23,546 nt of DNA. Source: Pseudomonadota bacterium. GTDB lineage: Bacteria; Pseudomonadota; Gammaproteobacteria; Steroidobacterales; Steroidobacteraceae. Of the stretch, positions 7,543 to 14,043 are shown in pieces. Position 1 is the stretch's first letter, and every line of letters begins with the position of its first letter. The DNA lies in contig QGVD01000067.1 in assembly GCA_003242685.1 (NCBI GenBank), forward strand, positions 1 through 23,546, in the 5' to 3' direction. The translations under genes were made by a program, and so were the position numbers. The notes under the pieces were generated by a model. It was not told the origin of the DNA and did no database searches. It was given only the letters and a program-made list of their open reading frames with translations.

Positions 7543-7570
7543 TTGCAATGTCGCGCGCCGCGCCTAACAT
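7543..7570 (+). promoter_or_regulatory. Sigma70-like promoter of the thiamin operon
   Basis: TTGCAA (7543-7548), a 16-nt spacer and TAACAT (7565-7570) put the transcription start near 7577, exactly where the riboswitch P1 helix begins. That agreement supports the call. The -35 box sits in the loop of a 7-bp inverted repeat (7536-7542 with 7550-7556). Confidence 0.6.
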
Positions 7571-7575
7571 ACGCC

Positions 7576-7673
7576 CCTGCGACCTTGGGGTGGCCCGCAG
7601 CAGGGCCTGAGATGCCGGTGTGGCCGGCGAACCCGTTGAACCTGATCCGGTTAGTACCGGCGTAGGGAGCAGG
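7576..7673 (+). ncRNA. TPP riboswitch (THI element) aptamer
   Basis: The conserved TPP-aptamer blocks are all visible: CTGAGA at 7607-7612, TTGAACCTGATC at 7636-7647 and GCGTAGGGA at 7660-7668. Helices can be drawn. P1 is CCTGC 7576-7580 with GCAGG 7669-7673, P2 is GGGT 7588-7591 with ACCC 7631-7634, P3 is GCCGG 7614-7618 with CCGGC 7624-7628, and P5 is CCGG 7647-7650 with 7657-7660. It lies in the 5' leader of the TonB receptor gene, so thiamin pyrophosphate should repress the uptake operon. Confidence 0.97.
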
Positions 7674-7710
7674 TGGTCTTCACGTCTTCCGTTCGCGCGT
7701 TCTCTACCGG

Positions 7711-7735
7711 ATCTCCTCGTCCTTCGATGGGAGAT
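7711..7735 (+). promoter_or_regulatory. Shine-Dalgarno-sequestering hairpin (riboswitch expression platform)
   Basis: ATCTCC (7711-7716) is the exact complement of GGAGAT (7730-7735), which contains the ribosome-binding site of the receptor gene (ATG at 7741). The competing partner is GGGAG in the aptamer's 3' strand (7665-7669), which can pair with CTCCT (7713-7717). This suggests translational control: when TPP holds the aptamer strand, the anti-SD is free to mask the ribosome site. Confidence 0.6.
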
Positions 7736-7740
7736 TGCAG

Positions 7741-9837
7741 ATGCGTTCACGTGTCGTTTTCGCGGCCGTCGCGGCGACGGCTGCGGTTCTGAGTGCGGAG
7801 TCGCGGGCCGACGAGCCGCTCGAGGAAGTCGTAGTCACTGCCAGCCTGCGCGAGCAGCCGCTCGCGAGTCTTCCGGCCAGTGTCAGCGTCATCGAGCGCG
7901 AGACGATCGAGCTCGCCGGCGTGCAGCACTTCCAGGACGTTCTCGGTCTGGTGCCGAACCTCAACTGGTCCGCGGGCAGCTCGCGCCCGCGCTACTTCCA
8001 GCTTCGCGGCATCGGCGAGCTCGAGCAGTTCCAGGGCGCGCCGAACCATTCGGTGGGCTTCCTCATCGACGGCATCGATTTCTCGGGGATCGGCATGCCC
8101 GCGACGCTCTTCGACGTGGAGCAGATCGAGGTGCTCCGCGGGCCGCAGGGCACCACCTACGGCGCCAACGCGCTCGCCGGGCTCGTGAGCGTGCGGACAC
8201 GCGAGCCTCGTCCGCAGTTCGAGCTGAGCGGCGAGGCGACGGCGGGCGAGTACGGGACGCACGGCGCGGGCGGTGTGCTCGGCGGTCCGCTCGGCGGCGG
8301 TGAGACGGCAGCGTTTCGGGTCGTCGCACAGCGCTACCGCAGCGACGGTTTCCGCCGCAACGTCTTCCTCGGACGCGACGACACCAACGGCTACGACGAG
8401 ACTACGCTGCGGGCGAAGCTCGGCTGGGCTCCGCGCGAGGATCTCGAGGTCGAGCTCACGGCGCTGCACGTCGATCTCGACAACGGCTACGACGCTTTCG
8501 CCATCGACAACTCGCGCGTCACGCGTTCGGACGATCCCGGGCGCGATGCGCAGCGCTCGAGCGGCCTCGCGCTGCGACTCGAATACTCCGGTTTCGAGCG
8601 TTTCGTGCTCATGAGCACGACGACGGCCGCCGACTCAGACATCGTCTATTCCTTCGACGGCGACTGGGGGAACGACGCGGACTGGGGTATCTACGCGCCA
8701 TACGACTTCACGGCCGCGACGTGGCGCGAGCGGCGCACCTGGAGTCAGGACCTGCGCCTGGTCTCCGCTCCGGGCGGGGAGATCGGCGGCCGCGCCGCGT
8801 GGGTGCTGGGGCTCTACGTGCTCGACGCGCGCGAGACGAACGACGAGCTGCAGACGTTCAACGGCGAGATCTTCGATCCGCCGCCGCTCTCGAGCCGTTA
8901 CACGGCGACGAACTACGCGCTCTACGGTGAAACGGACATCGCCGTCGCTCCGCGTCTCACTCTCTCGGTCGGCGCGCGTCTCGAGCATCGCGAAGCCGAG
9001 TACGAGGACAACCGCGGCAGCGCGTTCGATCCGGGCGAGACGATGGTGGGCGGTCACGTGTCCCTCGAGTACCGGCCCGCCGACCGGCGCAGCCTCTACG
9101 CGACGTTCGCGCGCGGTTACAAGGCCGGCGGATTCAACATCGGCCAGTCCGTGCCGGAGCCTCGCCGCACCTTCGACGCCGAGTACCTGTGGAATCTCGA
9201 AGCCGGCGTCAAGGCGCGCAGCGCCGACGGCCGCTTCGACGTCGATGCGGCGCTCTTCTACATGCGCCGCACGGACCAGCAGGTGAACACCTCCTTCCAG
9301 GTGACACCGGGCGATCCGCTGTCTTTCGTGTTCTTCACCGACAACGCGGCGCGCGGCGAGAACTACGGCCTCGAGGCCTCGCTCGCCTGGCGAGCGACGG
9401 ATCGGCTCGAGCTCGCCGGCACCGTGGGACTGCTGGAGACGCGTTACATCGGCTATCGCTACGGCACGGGCGAGCAGGAGCGCGATCTGCACGGAAGGGA
9501 GCAGGCACATGCTCCGCAGTATCAGCTGGGTTTCGCGGCTCAGTACCGCCATCCGCTCGGATTCGTGGCGCGCCTCGACGTGCAGAGCGTCGACGACTTC
9601 TACTACGACGCCAGCCACGACGAGCGCTCCGAGGCCTTCACGCTGGTGCACCTCAAGCTCGGATACGAGACCGAGCGCTGGTCCGCGTATGCGTGGGCGC
9701 GCAATCTCTTCGACGAGGACTACGCCATGCGCGGATTCTTCTTCGGCAACGAGCCGCCGGACTTCGCGCCGAAGCGGTACGTGCAGCCCGGCGATCCGCG
9801 CCAGCTCGGCGTCACCATCCGTTACACCTTCAGATGA
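7741..9837 (+). CDS. TonB-dependent outer-membrane receptor, TPP-riboswitch controlled (probable thiamin transporter)
   Basis: This 698-residue receptor has a signal peptide (about 1-23, ending SRA-DEP), a TonB box (EEVVVTA, 28-34) and a plug domain. Typical plug blocks are SVSVIERETIE, LRGIGELEQF, VGFLIDGIDF and QIEVLRGPQGTTYGANALAGLVSV. A long barrel follows with SLYATFARGYKAGGFN and the terminal strand GVTIRYTFR. It would bind a scarce ligand outside the cell and import it using the TonB-ExbBD proton-motive force. Plug sequences like these are widespread among uncharacterised receptors, so sequence alone does not give the ligand. Thiamin is inferred from the TPP riboswitch and from the downstream YkoF-like, PnuT-like and ThiK-like genes. 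The ATG at 7741 is set by GGGAG seven bases upstream. The next gene follows after 17 nt. Confidence 0.93.
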   Translation: MRSRVVFAAVAATAAVLSAESRADEPLEEVVVTASLREQPLASLPASVSVIERETIELAGVQHFQDVLGLVPNLNWSAGSSRPRYFQLRGIGELEQFQGAPNHSVGFLIDGIDFSGIGMPATLFDVEQIEVLRGPQGTTYGANALAGLVSVRTREPRPQFELSGEATAGEYGTHGAGGVLGGPLGGGETAAFRVVAQRYRSDGFRRNVFLGRDDTNGYDETTLRAKLGWAPREDLEVELTALHVDLDNGYDAFAIDNSRVTRSDDPGRDAQRSSGLALRLEYSGFERFVLMSTTTAADSDIVYSFDGDWGNDADWGIYAPYDFTAATWRERRTWSQDLRLVSAPGGEIGGRAAWVLGLYVLDARETNDELQTFNGEIFDPPPLSSRYTATNYALYGETDIAVAPRLTLSVGARLEHREAEYEDNRGSAFDPGETMVGGHVSLEYRPADRRSLYATFARGYKAGGFNIGQSVPEPRRTFDAEYLWNLEAGVKARSADGRFDVDAALFYMRRTDQQVNTSFQVTPGDPLSFVFFTDNAARGENYGLEASLAWRATDRLELAGTVGLLETRYIGYRYGTGEQERDLHGREQAHAPQYQLGFAAQYRHPLGFVARLDVQSVDDFYYDASHDERSEAFTLVHLKLGYETERWSAYAWARNLFDEDYAMRGFFFGNEPPDFAPKRYVQPGDPRQLGVTIRYTFR

Positions 9838-9854
9838 GCCGCGGGAGTCTCGCA

Positions 9855-10103
9855 ATGGAAATCGGCGTCGAGATCAGCCTCTATCCCTTCAACGCGGAGT
9901 ACCTCCCGCCCATCCGCGGCTTCATCGAGCGTCTCAACGCGGACGGGCGCTTCAGGGTGGTGACGAACAGCATGAGCACGCAGGTGTTCGGTCCCTGCGA
10001 GGCGGTGCTGGAGCTCATCGGCCGGGAGATGCGGACCACCTTCGAACGTGACGGCAAGGCCGTCTTCGTGATGAAGGTCGTCGGTCCGATGGCGCCGGCG
10101 TGA
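9855..10103 (+). CDS. YkoF-like thiamin/HMP-binding protein, single domain
   Basis: This 82-residue protein corresponds to a single YkoF domain. The recognisable blocks are IGVEISLYPFNAEYLPPIRGFIERLNA, RVVTNSMSTQVFGPCEAVLELI and GKAVFVMKVV. YkoF of Bacillus subtilis has two such ferredoxin-like domains in one chain (about 200 residues) and binds thiamin and its pyrimidine moiety. A half-size protein would be expected to assemble as a dimer or tetramer to rebuild the site (inference). There is no signal peptide, so it should act in the cytoplasm, perhaps as a thiamin carrier or buffer next to the transporter. GGGAG seven bases before the ATG supports the start. Its stop overlaps the transporter's GTG start (GTGA). 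Confidence 0.85.
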   Translation: MEIGVEISLYPFNAEYLPPIRGFIERLNADGRFRVVTNSMSTQVFGPCEAVLELIGREMRTTFERDGKAVFVMKVVGPMAPA

Positions 10104-10702
10104 TCGACGCGGTCCTCGAAGCGCTCGCGGCGACGAGCGTGCTGGACGCCGCCGCGCTGGTGCTGGGCATCGTCTACCTGGTGCTCGCCGCGCGGCACGT
10201 CCGCTGGTGCTGGGTCGCGGGCGGCGTGGGCTCCGCCATCGTCGTCTATGTCACGGCGCGTGCGCAGCTGCCGATGCAGGCGGCGCTGCACGCCTACTAC
10301 GTCGTGATGTCCGCCTACGGGTTCTGGCGCTGGTCGCGGGACCGTGCGACGGCGGCGCCGACGGTCACCACCTGGCCCCTGCGGGCGCATGCCGTGGCGG
10401 TTCTCGCCTTGCTGGCCGCGAGCGCGATCAGTGCCTGGTGGCTGGAGCGGGAGACACAGGCCGCGTGGCCGTTCCTCGATTCATTCACGACCTGGGGCAG
10501 CCTCTTCACGACGTGGCTCGTCGCACGTTCGAAGCTCGAGAACTGGCTGTACTGGTTCGTGATCGACTCGATCCTCGTTTTCCTGTATGCCGCCCAGGGT
10601 CTGGTGTTCCTCTCGCTGCTGATGGTGATCTACCTGGGAATCATCGTCTCCGGATTTCTCACGTGGCTGCGGATCTATCGCACGCAGGCGCTCGCGAGCT
10701 GA
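10100..10702 (+). CDS. pnuT: PnuC-family inner-membrane transporter, probable thiamin transporter PnuT
   Basis: This 200-residue integral membrane protein has about seven hydrophobic segments and PnuC-family signatures (AYYVVMSAYGFWRWSRD in the middle, SKLENWLYWFVIDSILVFLYAAQG later). PnuC proteins are facilitators for vitamins such as nicotinamide riboside, and members preceded by TPP riboswitches are assigned as thiamin transporters (PnuT). They rely on intracellular phosphorylation to trap the substrate, which fits the kinase gene that follows. It starts at GTG 10100, overlapping the YkoF-like stop by four bases. Specificity for thiamin is inferred from the riboswitch and neighbours. Specificity-determining residues cannot be judged by eye. 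Confidence 0.88.
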   Translation: MIDAVLEALAATSVLDAAALVLGIVYLVLAARHVRWCWVAGGVGSAIVVYVTARAQLPMQAALHAYYVVMSAYGFWRWSRDRATAAPTVTTWPLRAHAVAVLALLAASAISAWWLERETQAAWPFLDSFTTWGSLFTTWLVARSKLENWLYWFVIDSILVFLYAAQGLVFLSLLMVIYLGIIVSGFLTWLRIYRTQALAS

Positions 10703-11544
10703 TCCCGCCGCACGTCCTGGAGCGAGTCCCGGGCTGCGAGGGCGGCCAGCCGCCCATCGCGGTCGCGCGAAGCTCCGGCGGTTCCGTCAACACGACGTGG
10801 CGCGTCGTGACCTCCGCGGGACGGTTCGTCGTTCGTCTGCACGGTGAGGATCCGGCAGCGCTCGGCATCGACCGCACGCGCGAAGCACGGCTGCACGCGG
10901 CAGCGGCCCGCGCGGACCTCGCCCCGGCACTCGTCTACGCCGACCCGGGCGGTGCGTTCCTGATCACCGAGCTGCTGGAAGGCCGTCCCTGGAAGCCCGG
11001 CGATTTCGCCGATCCCGCCTGTCTCACGCGCATCGCGGGAACGCTGAAGGTGCTCCATTCTCTGCCGCCGCCCGCCGTCCCGCGGTTCGATCCCGCTGCG
11101 ATCCTGCGCCGCCACGTCGAGCGCATCGTGCAGGCGGAGCCGTCCGCGGCCGCCGAGCTCGAAGCGCTGCTCGCCCGCGCCCTCGCGGTGCTGAATGCGC
11201 TCGAGGGCGAAGGGCGCACGCCGTGCATCGTGCACAACGACCTGCATCATTCGAACGTCATCGGATGGGAACGGCCGCGCCTCATCGACTGGGAATACGC
11301 CGGTGTGGCGGATCCGCTGTTCGATCTCGCCTGTGTCCATGCGTACTATCCGCAATCCGCGCGGTTCGACCGTCTGCTATTGGAGGAGACGGGACTCGCG
11401 CGCGCCGCGACGCCCGAATCGCTGCGGCTCGCGGGCTGGCTCTTCGTCCTGCTGGCGTATCTGTGGCATCGCAGCCGGCGGATCTCGGGGGCCGCCGGGA
11501 GCGGCGACCTCGAAGCCGAACGGGAGCTCCGCGAACGCCTCTAG
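10663..11544 (+). CDS. APH/choline kinase-fold kinase, probable thiamine kinase (ThiK-like)
   Basis: This protein of about 293 residues has an aminoglycoside-phosphotransferase-type kinase fold. The nucleotide loop region is SSGGSVNTTWRVVT. The catalytic loop is HNDLHHSN (catalytic Asp D193) and the metal-binding motif is LIDWEYAG (D209), the latter matching E. coli ThiK. ThiK makes thiamin monophosphate, so TPP would still need ThiL elsewhere. A choline or ethanolamine kinase is the main alternative, but the thiamin operon argues for thiamin. The start is uncertain. GTG 10663 overlaps the transporter by 40 nt, while a CTG at 10699 would form a CTGA junction with its stop. No ATG precedes the kinase loop in frame. 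Confidence 0.82.
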   Translation: MAADLSHAGARELIPPHVLERVPGCEGGQPPIAVARSSGGSVNTTWRVVTSAGRFVVRLHGEDPAALGIDRTREARLHAAAARADLAPALVYADPGGAFLITELLEGRPWKPGDFADPACLTRIAGTLKVLHSLPPPAVPRFDPAAILRRHVERIVQAEPSAAAELEALLARALAVLNALEGEGRTPCIVHNDLHHSNVIGWERPRLIDWEYAGVADPLFDLACVHAYYPQSARFDRLLLEETGLARAATPESLRLAGWLFVLLAYLWHRSRRISGAAGSGDLEAERELRERL

Positions 11545-11724
11545 CGCGGCCGCAGCGGGCGGCGCAGCCCGGGATGCCCTAGCGCCACGCTTGCAAGATC
11601 GGCAGACTAGCGCGCTTCGTCGCGCGGCCCCGTGACGCGAGCGGGGCTCGATGAGGACCGCCTCGATCCACGCCTCAAGGATCCGGCGGGCGCGATGCAG
11701 TGTTGTTTCAGGAGTAGGTTTCTC

Positions 11725-12039
11725 ATGCCGGTTCTGCGGGTGATCGATCGGGACGGGGTTGAACACGAGGTCCAGGCCACGAGCGGCCAGAAGGTCATGG
11801 AGGTGCTTCGCGAGCTCGACTACGGCGTCGCCGCCATCTGCGGCGGCATGTGCTCGTGCGCCACGTGTCACGTCTACGTCGACCCGGACTGGATCGACAA
11901 GCTCCCTGCGCCCATGTCCGACGAGCGCGAGCTGCTCTCGGAGCTCGTCCATCATCAGGACAACTCGCGGCTCTCGTGCCAGATCGAGTTCACCGACGCG
12001 CTGGACGGGCTGCGCGTGACGATCGCGCCGGACGAGTAG
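11725..12039 (+). CDS. [2Fe-2S] ferredoxin, adrenodoxin/P450-partner type
   Basis: This 104-residue plant/vertebrate-type 2Fe-2S ferredoxin has ligands spaced CX5CX2C plus a distal Cys: C39, C45, C48 (ICGGMCSCATCHVYVD) and C85 (RLSCQIEF). An additional Cys lies at 43. The sequence between the ligands is that of the adrenodoxin/putidaredoxin/rhodocoxin branch, which passes single electrons from a reductase to cytochrome P450s. Neither partner is in the window. AGGAG at 11710-11714, ten bases before the ATG, defines the start. An in-frame start at 11632 would add a non-homologous leader. The 180-nt gap upstream contains two short GC hairpins and no gene. The RraB-domain gene follows 52 nt later on the same strand. 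Confidence 0.92.
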   Translation: MPVLRVIDRDGVEHEVQATSGQKVMEVLRELDYGVAAICGGMCSCATCHVYVDPDWIDKLPAPMSDERELLSELVHHQDNSRLSCQIEFTDALDGLRVTIAPDE

Positions 12040-12091
12040 TGGCGGCGGAGCTGCCCCGGGGCCGCACCGGCGAAAGGGGGCCGGAACGAAG

Positions 12092-12514
12092 ATGGACTGG
12101 TTTCTGATCCTCGTCGTCGCGGGCGGAGCGGTCGCCGTGGCGCGCATCGTCACGAAGGTGCGGGCGCTGCGGAAGCACGACGACAGCAACGACGACTGGG
12201 ATTTCCGCATGATCGAGCGCCTGCGCGCGCAGGGCTCCGATCCCTTCCAGCCCCACGAAGTGGACTTCTTCTTCGCGCTGCCGACGGAAGAGGGCGCGCA
12301 GACGATCCGCGCGCGCCTCGAAGCGGAAGGCTTCAGTGTCGAGGTGCGGGAGGGCTCCGGCGTCGAGCATCCGTACAGCGTCTACGCCTCGAAGTCGCTG
12401 CGGCTGACGCTGACCGAGATGCGCGAGCTCAGCCAGCGCTTCACGCGCCTCGCACAGGAGCACGGCGGACGCTACGACGGCTGGACCGCGCCGGTCGTCC
12501 CGCGCGGGGCGTGA
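12092..12514 (+). CDS. RraB-domain protein (ribonuclease E inhibitor family) with N-terminal membrane anchor
   Basis: This 140-residue protein begins with one hydrophobic helix (WFLILVVAGGAVAVARIV, residues 3-20). An RraB-like domain follows: IERLRAQGSDPFQPHEVDFFFALPTEEGAQTIRARLEAEGFSVEV, a middle strand and the C-terminal EHGGRYDGWTAPV, which is the family's best-kept block. E. coli RraB (about 138 residues) is a soluble protein that binds RNase E and alters the degradosome's RNA targets. The anchor here is not part of that protein. Because RNase E itself sits on the inner membrane, a tethered inhibitor is plausible (inference). Family membership rests on motif memory, and many RraB-domain proteins have no tested function. 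It converges on gpmA. Confidence 0.78.
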   Translation: MDWFLILVVAGGAVAVARIVTKVRALRKHDDSNDDWDFRMIERLRAQGSDPFQPHEVDFFFALPTEEGAQTIRARLEAEGFSVEVREGSGVEHPYSVYASKSLRLTLTEMRELSQRFTRLAQEHGGRYDGWTAPVVPRGA

Positions 12515-12554
12515 CGGACCGGCCGCGGTCGTTACACGTTCAGGCGCGATACGG

Positions 12555-13307
12555 TCAGGCGCGGCGCTCGGTCTGACGGCGAACCGCTTCGGCGGCGGCG
12601 GCAATGGCGGCCGGATCGCCGAGATAGCGGCTCGAGACCGGACGCAGCTCGTCGTCGAGCTCGTACACGCGCGGCACGCCGGTCGGGATGTTGAGCTCCA
12701 CGATGTCGGCGTCGGATATCTGATCGAGCATCTTCACCAGAGCGCGCAGGCTGTTGCCGTGCGCCGCGACGAGCACGTTGCGGCCCGCGCGCAGCTCCGG
12801 CGCGATGCGCTCGTTCCAGTACGGCAGCACGCGCGCGAGCGTGTCCTTCAGGGATTCGGTAGCGGGCAGCAGCGCCGGGTCGACGCCCGCGTAGCGCGGA
12901 TCGAAGCGCGGATGCCGGGGATCGTCGGCGGAGAGCGGCGGAGGCGGCACGTCGTAGCTGCGGCGCCAGATCTTCACCTGCGCCTCGCCGTGCTTCTCCA
13001 CGGTCTGGGCCTTGTTGAGGCCCTGCAGCGCGCCGTAGTGGCGCTCGTTCAGGCGCCAGCTCCGCTCGACGGGAATCCACATGCGGTCCATCTCGTCGAG
13101 CATGATCCACAGCGTGCGGATCGCGCGCTTCAGGACCGAGGTGAACGCGATGTCGATCGCGATCTTCTCCTCGAGGAGCTGACGTCCCGCGGTCTGTGCT
13201 TCGCGGCGGCCGAGATCCGACAGATCGACGTCGGTCCAGCCGGTGAACAGGTTCTCCACGTTCCAGATGCTCTGGCCGTGGCGGACGAGTACGAGTTTTC
13301 CGGGCAC
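12555..13307 (-). CDS. gpmA: 2,3-bisphosphoglycerate-dependent phosphoglycerate mutase
   Basis: This 250-residue cytoplasmic glycolytic enzyme interconverts 3- and 2-phosphoglycerate through a phosphohistidine intermediate. The phosphate-accepting H10 is in LVRHGQSIWN. The second histidine is H183 (AAHGNSLRALVK), and E88 is in LNERHYGALQGLNK. The length and blocks are those of dPGM (E. coli GpmA is 250 residues). Translation starts at GTG 13307, with a GGGAGGAAG run about 10 nt upstream. It lies only 24 nt after the stop of the secreted repeat protein, with no terminator between, so it may be read from the ECF-type promoter at 14522-14548 as well as from any promoter of its own. A second in-frame stop follows 15 nt after the first. 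Confidence 0.96.
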   Translation of the reverse strand: MPGKLVLVRHGQSIWNVENLFTGWTDVDLSDLGRREAQTAGRQLLEEKIAIDIAFTSVLKRAIRTLWIMLDEMDRMWIPVERSWRLNERHYGALQGLNKAQTVEKHGEAQVKIWRRSYDVPPPPLSADDPRHPRFDPRYAGVDPALLPATESLKDTLARVLPYWNERIAPELRAGRNVLVAAHGNSLRALVKMLDQISDADIVELNIPTGVPRVYELDDELRPVSSRYLGDPAAIAAAAEAVRRQTERRA

Positions 13308-13331
13308 GGTGTTTCTTCCTCCCGGAACCTC

Positions 13332-13994
13332 TTATAGCACACGCTGGTGCTCCGGCGGCCGCTCGCCCGGAAAGCGGATCGCCTCCGCCCCCTGCACGGG
13401 CCCGATGCGGGCGCGGTCGCTCACGTAGAGCTCCACCTCGCGCTCGAAGCGCAGCGTCCCGCTCACGACCGCTTCGGGGCCGACCACCACTCGTGGCGTT
13501 CTCTCCCTCCAGCGGAACCATCCCCCGCTGGGCTTGTGAATGGTGATGCCGCCGTCGATCCGGGAACCGGCGCCCACGTCGATGTCGCCGGATACGGTTT
13601 CGACGTCACCACGCACGTGTGCCCGGTCGAGGCGGATCGTGCCGTTGACGTTCGACAAGGATCCGGCAGTTGCCTCCTCGCCCAGCGAAATCGAACCGTT
13701 CACCGTCCTTACGCCGCCGGACACCCGCGCCCCGGATCGCAGGGTGATCGATCCGTTGACCGTCCTCACCGAGCGGGCCACCGCGCGTTCCCCGAGCGTG
13801 ATGCTGCCGTTCACGGTCCGCACGTCGGCGGCCTCGGCGTCGGCGTCGATGCGGATCGCGCCGTTCACCGTCGACACGTCGCCGTGCTGCTCGCTCGGCG
13901 CAACGTGTATCGATCCATTGACCCTGCTCGTCGAGGAGTCCGCCAGGGCGAGCGGCGCGGCGATGCAGAGCACGATGAACACGTAACGGATCAT
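13332..13994 (-). CDS. Secreted beta-solenoid protein with seven 18-residue VNG repeats (DUF4097-like)
   Basis: This 220-residue protein has a signal peptide (about 1-18, ending ALA-D) and should be exported. Residues 22-150 are a tandem repeat: the core V-N-G-[SAT]-I recurs at 25, 43, 61, 79, 98 and 116, with a seventh degenerate copy VSG at 134. Spacing is 18, 18, 18, 19, 18 and 18 residues. Such a period suggests a right- or left-handed beta-solenoid with one coil per repeat, as in DUF4097 and bactofilin-like folds. A C-terminal segment (WFRWRERTPRVVVGPEAVVSGTLRFEREVELYVS) continues the strand pattern. A GGAGG five to six bases before the ATG supports the start. The function is unknown. 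Its place in the sigma-factor locus suggests an envelope-stress product (inference). Confidence 0.85.
   Translation of the reverse strand: MIRYVFIVLCIAAPLALADSSTSRVNGSIHVAPSEQHGDVSTVNGAIRIDADAEAADVRTVNGSITLGERAVARSVRTVNGSITLRSGARVSGGVRTVNGSISLGEEATAGSLSNVNGTIRLDRAHVRGDVETVSGDIDVGAGSRIDGGITIHKPSGGWFRWRERTPRVVVGPEAVVSGTLRFEREVELYVSDRARIGPVQGAEAIRFPGERPPEHQRVL
13504..13934 (-). repeat. Tandem 54-nt repeats encoding VNG coils
   Basis: Seven degenerate copies of a 54-nt unit (one of 57 nt) lie inside the secreted repeat-protein gene. Protein identity is highest in the middle copies (RTVNGSITL, RTVNGSITL, RTVNGSISL). Limits are approximate. The copies have diverged at third codon positions, so the expansion is not recent. 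Confidence 0.7.
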
Positions 13995-14043
13995 GATTTC
14001 CTCCGTGATGGATGTGTGGCCGGGGCTCCGACGGGCATTCGCG

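Noticed and set aside
8927..8975. GTGAAAC inside the receptor gene as a third ECF promoter
   Set aside because: At the 17-nt distance the sequence is CGC rather than CGT, and it lies within a coding region with no gene start downstream.
11610..11647. Two adjacent GC hairpins (11610-11625 and 11627-11647) after the kinase gene, as a terminator of the thiamin operon
   Set aside because: Neither is followed by a T-tract, and short GC stems are common in this sequence. The operon's end is therefore not defined.
12517..12530. GACCG/CGGTC hairpin between the RraB-domain gene and gpmA as a bidirectional terminator
   Set aside because: It has only a 5-bp stem and no T-run on either side.
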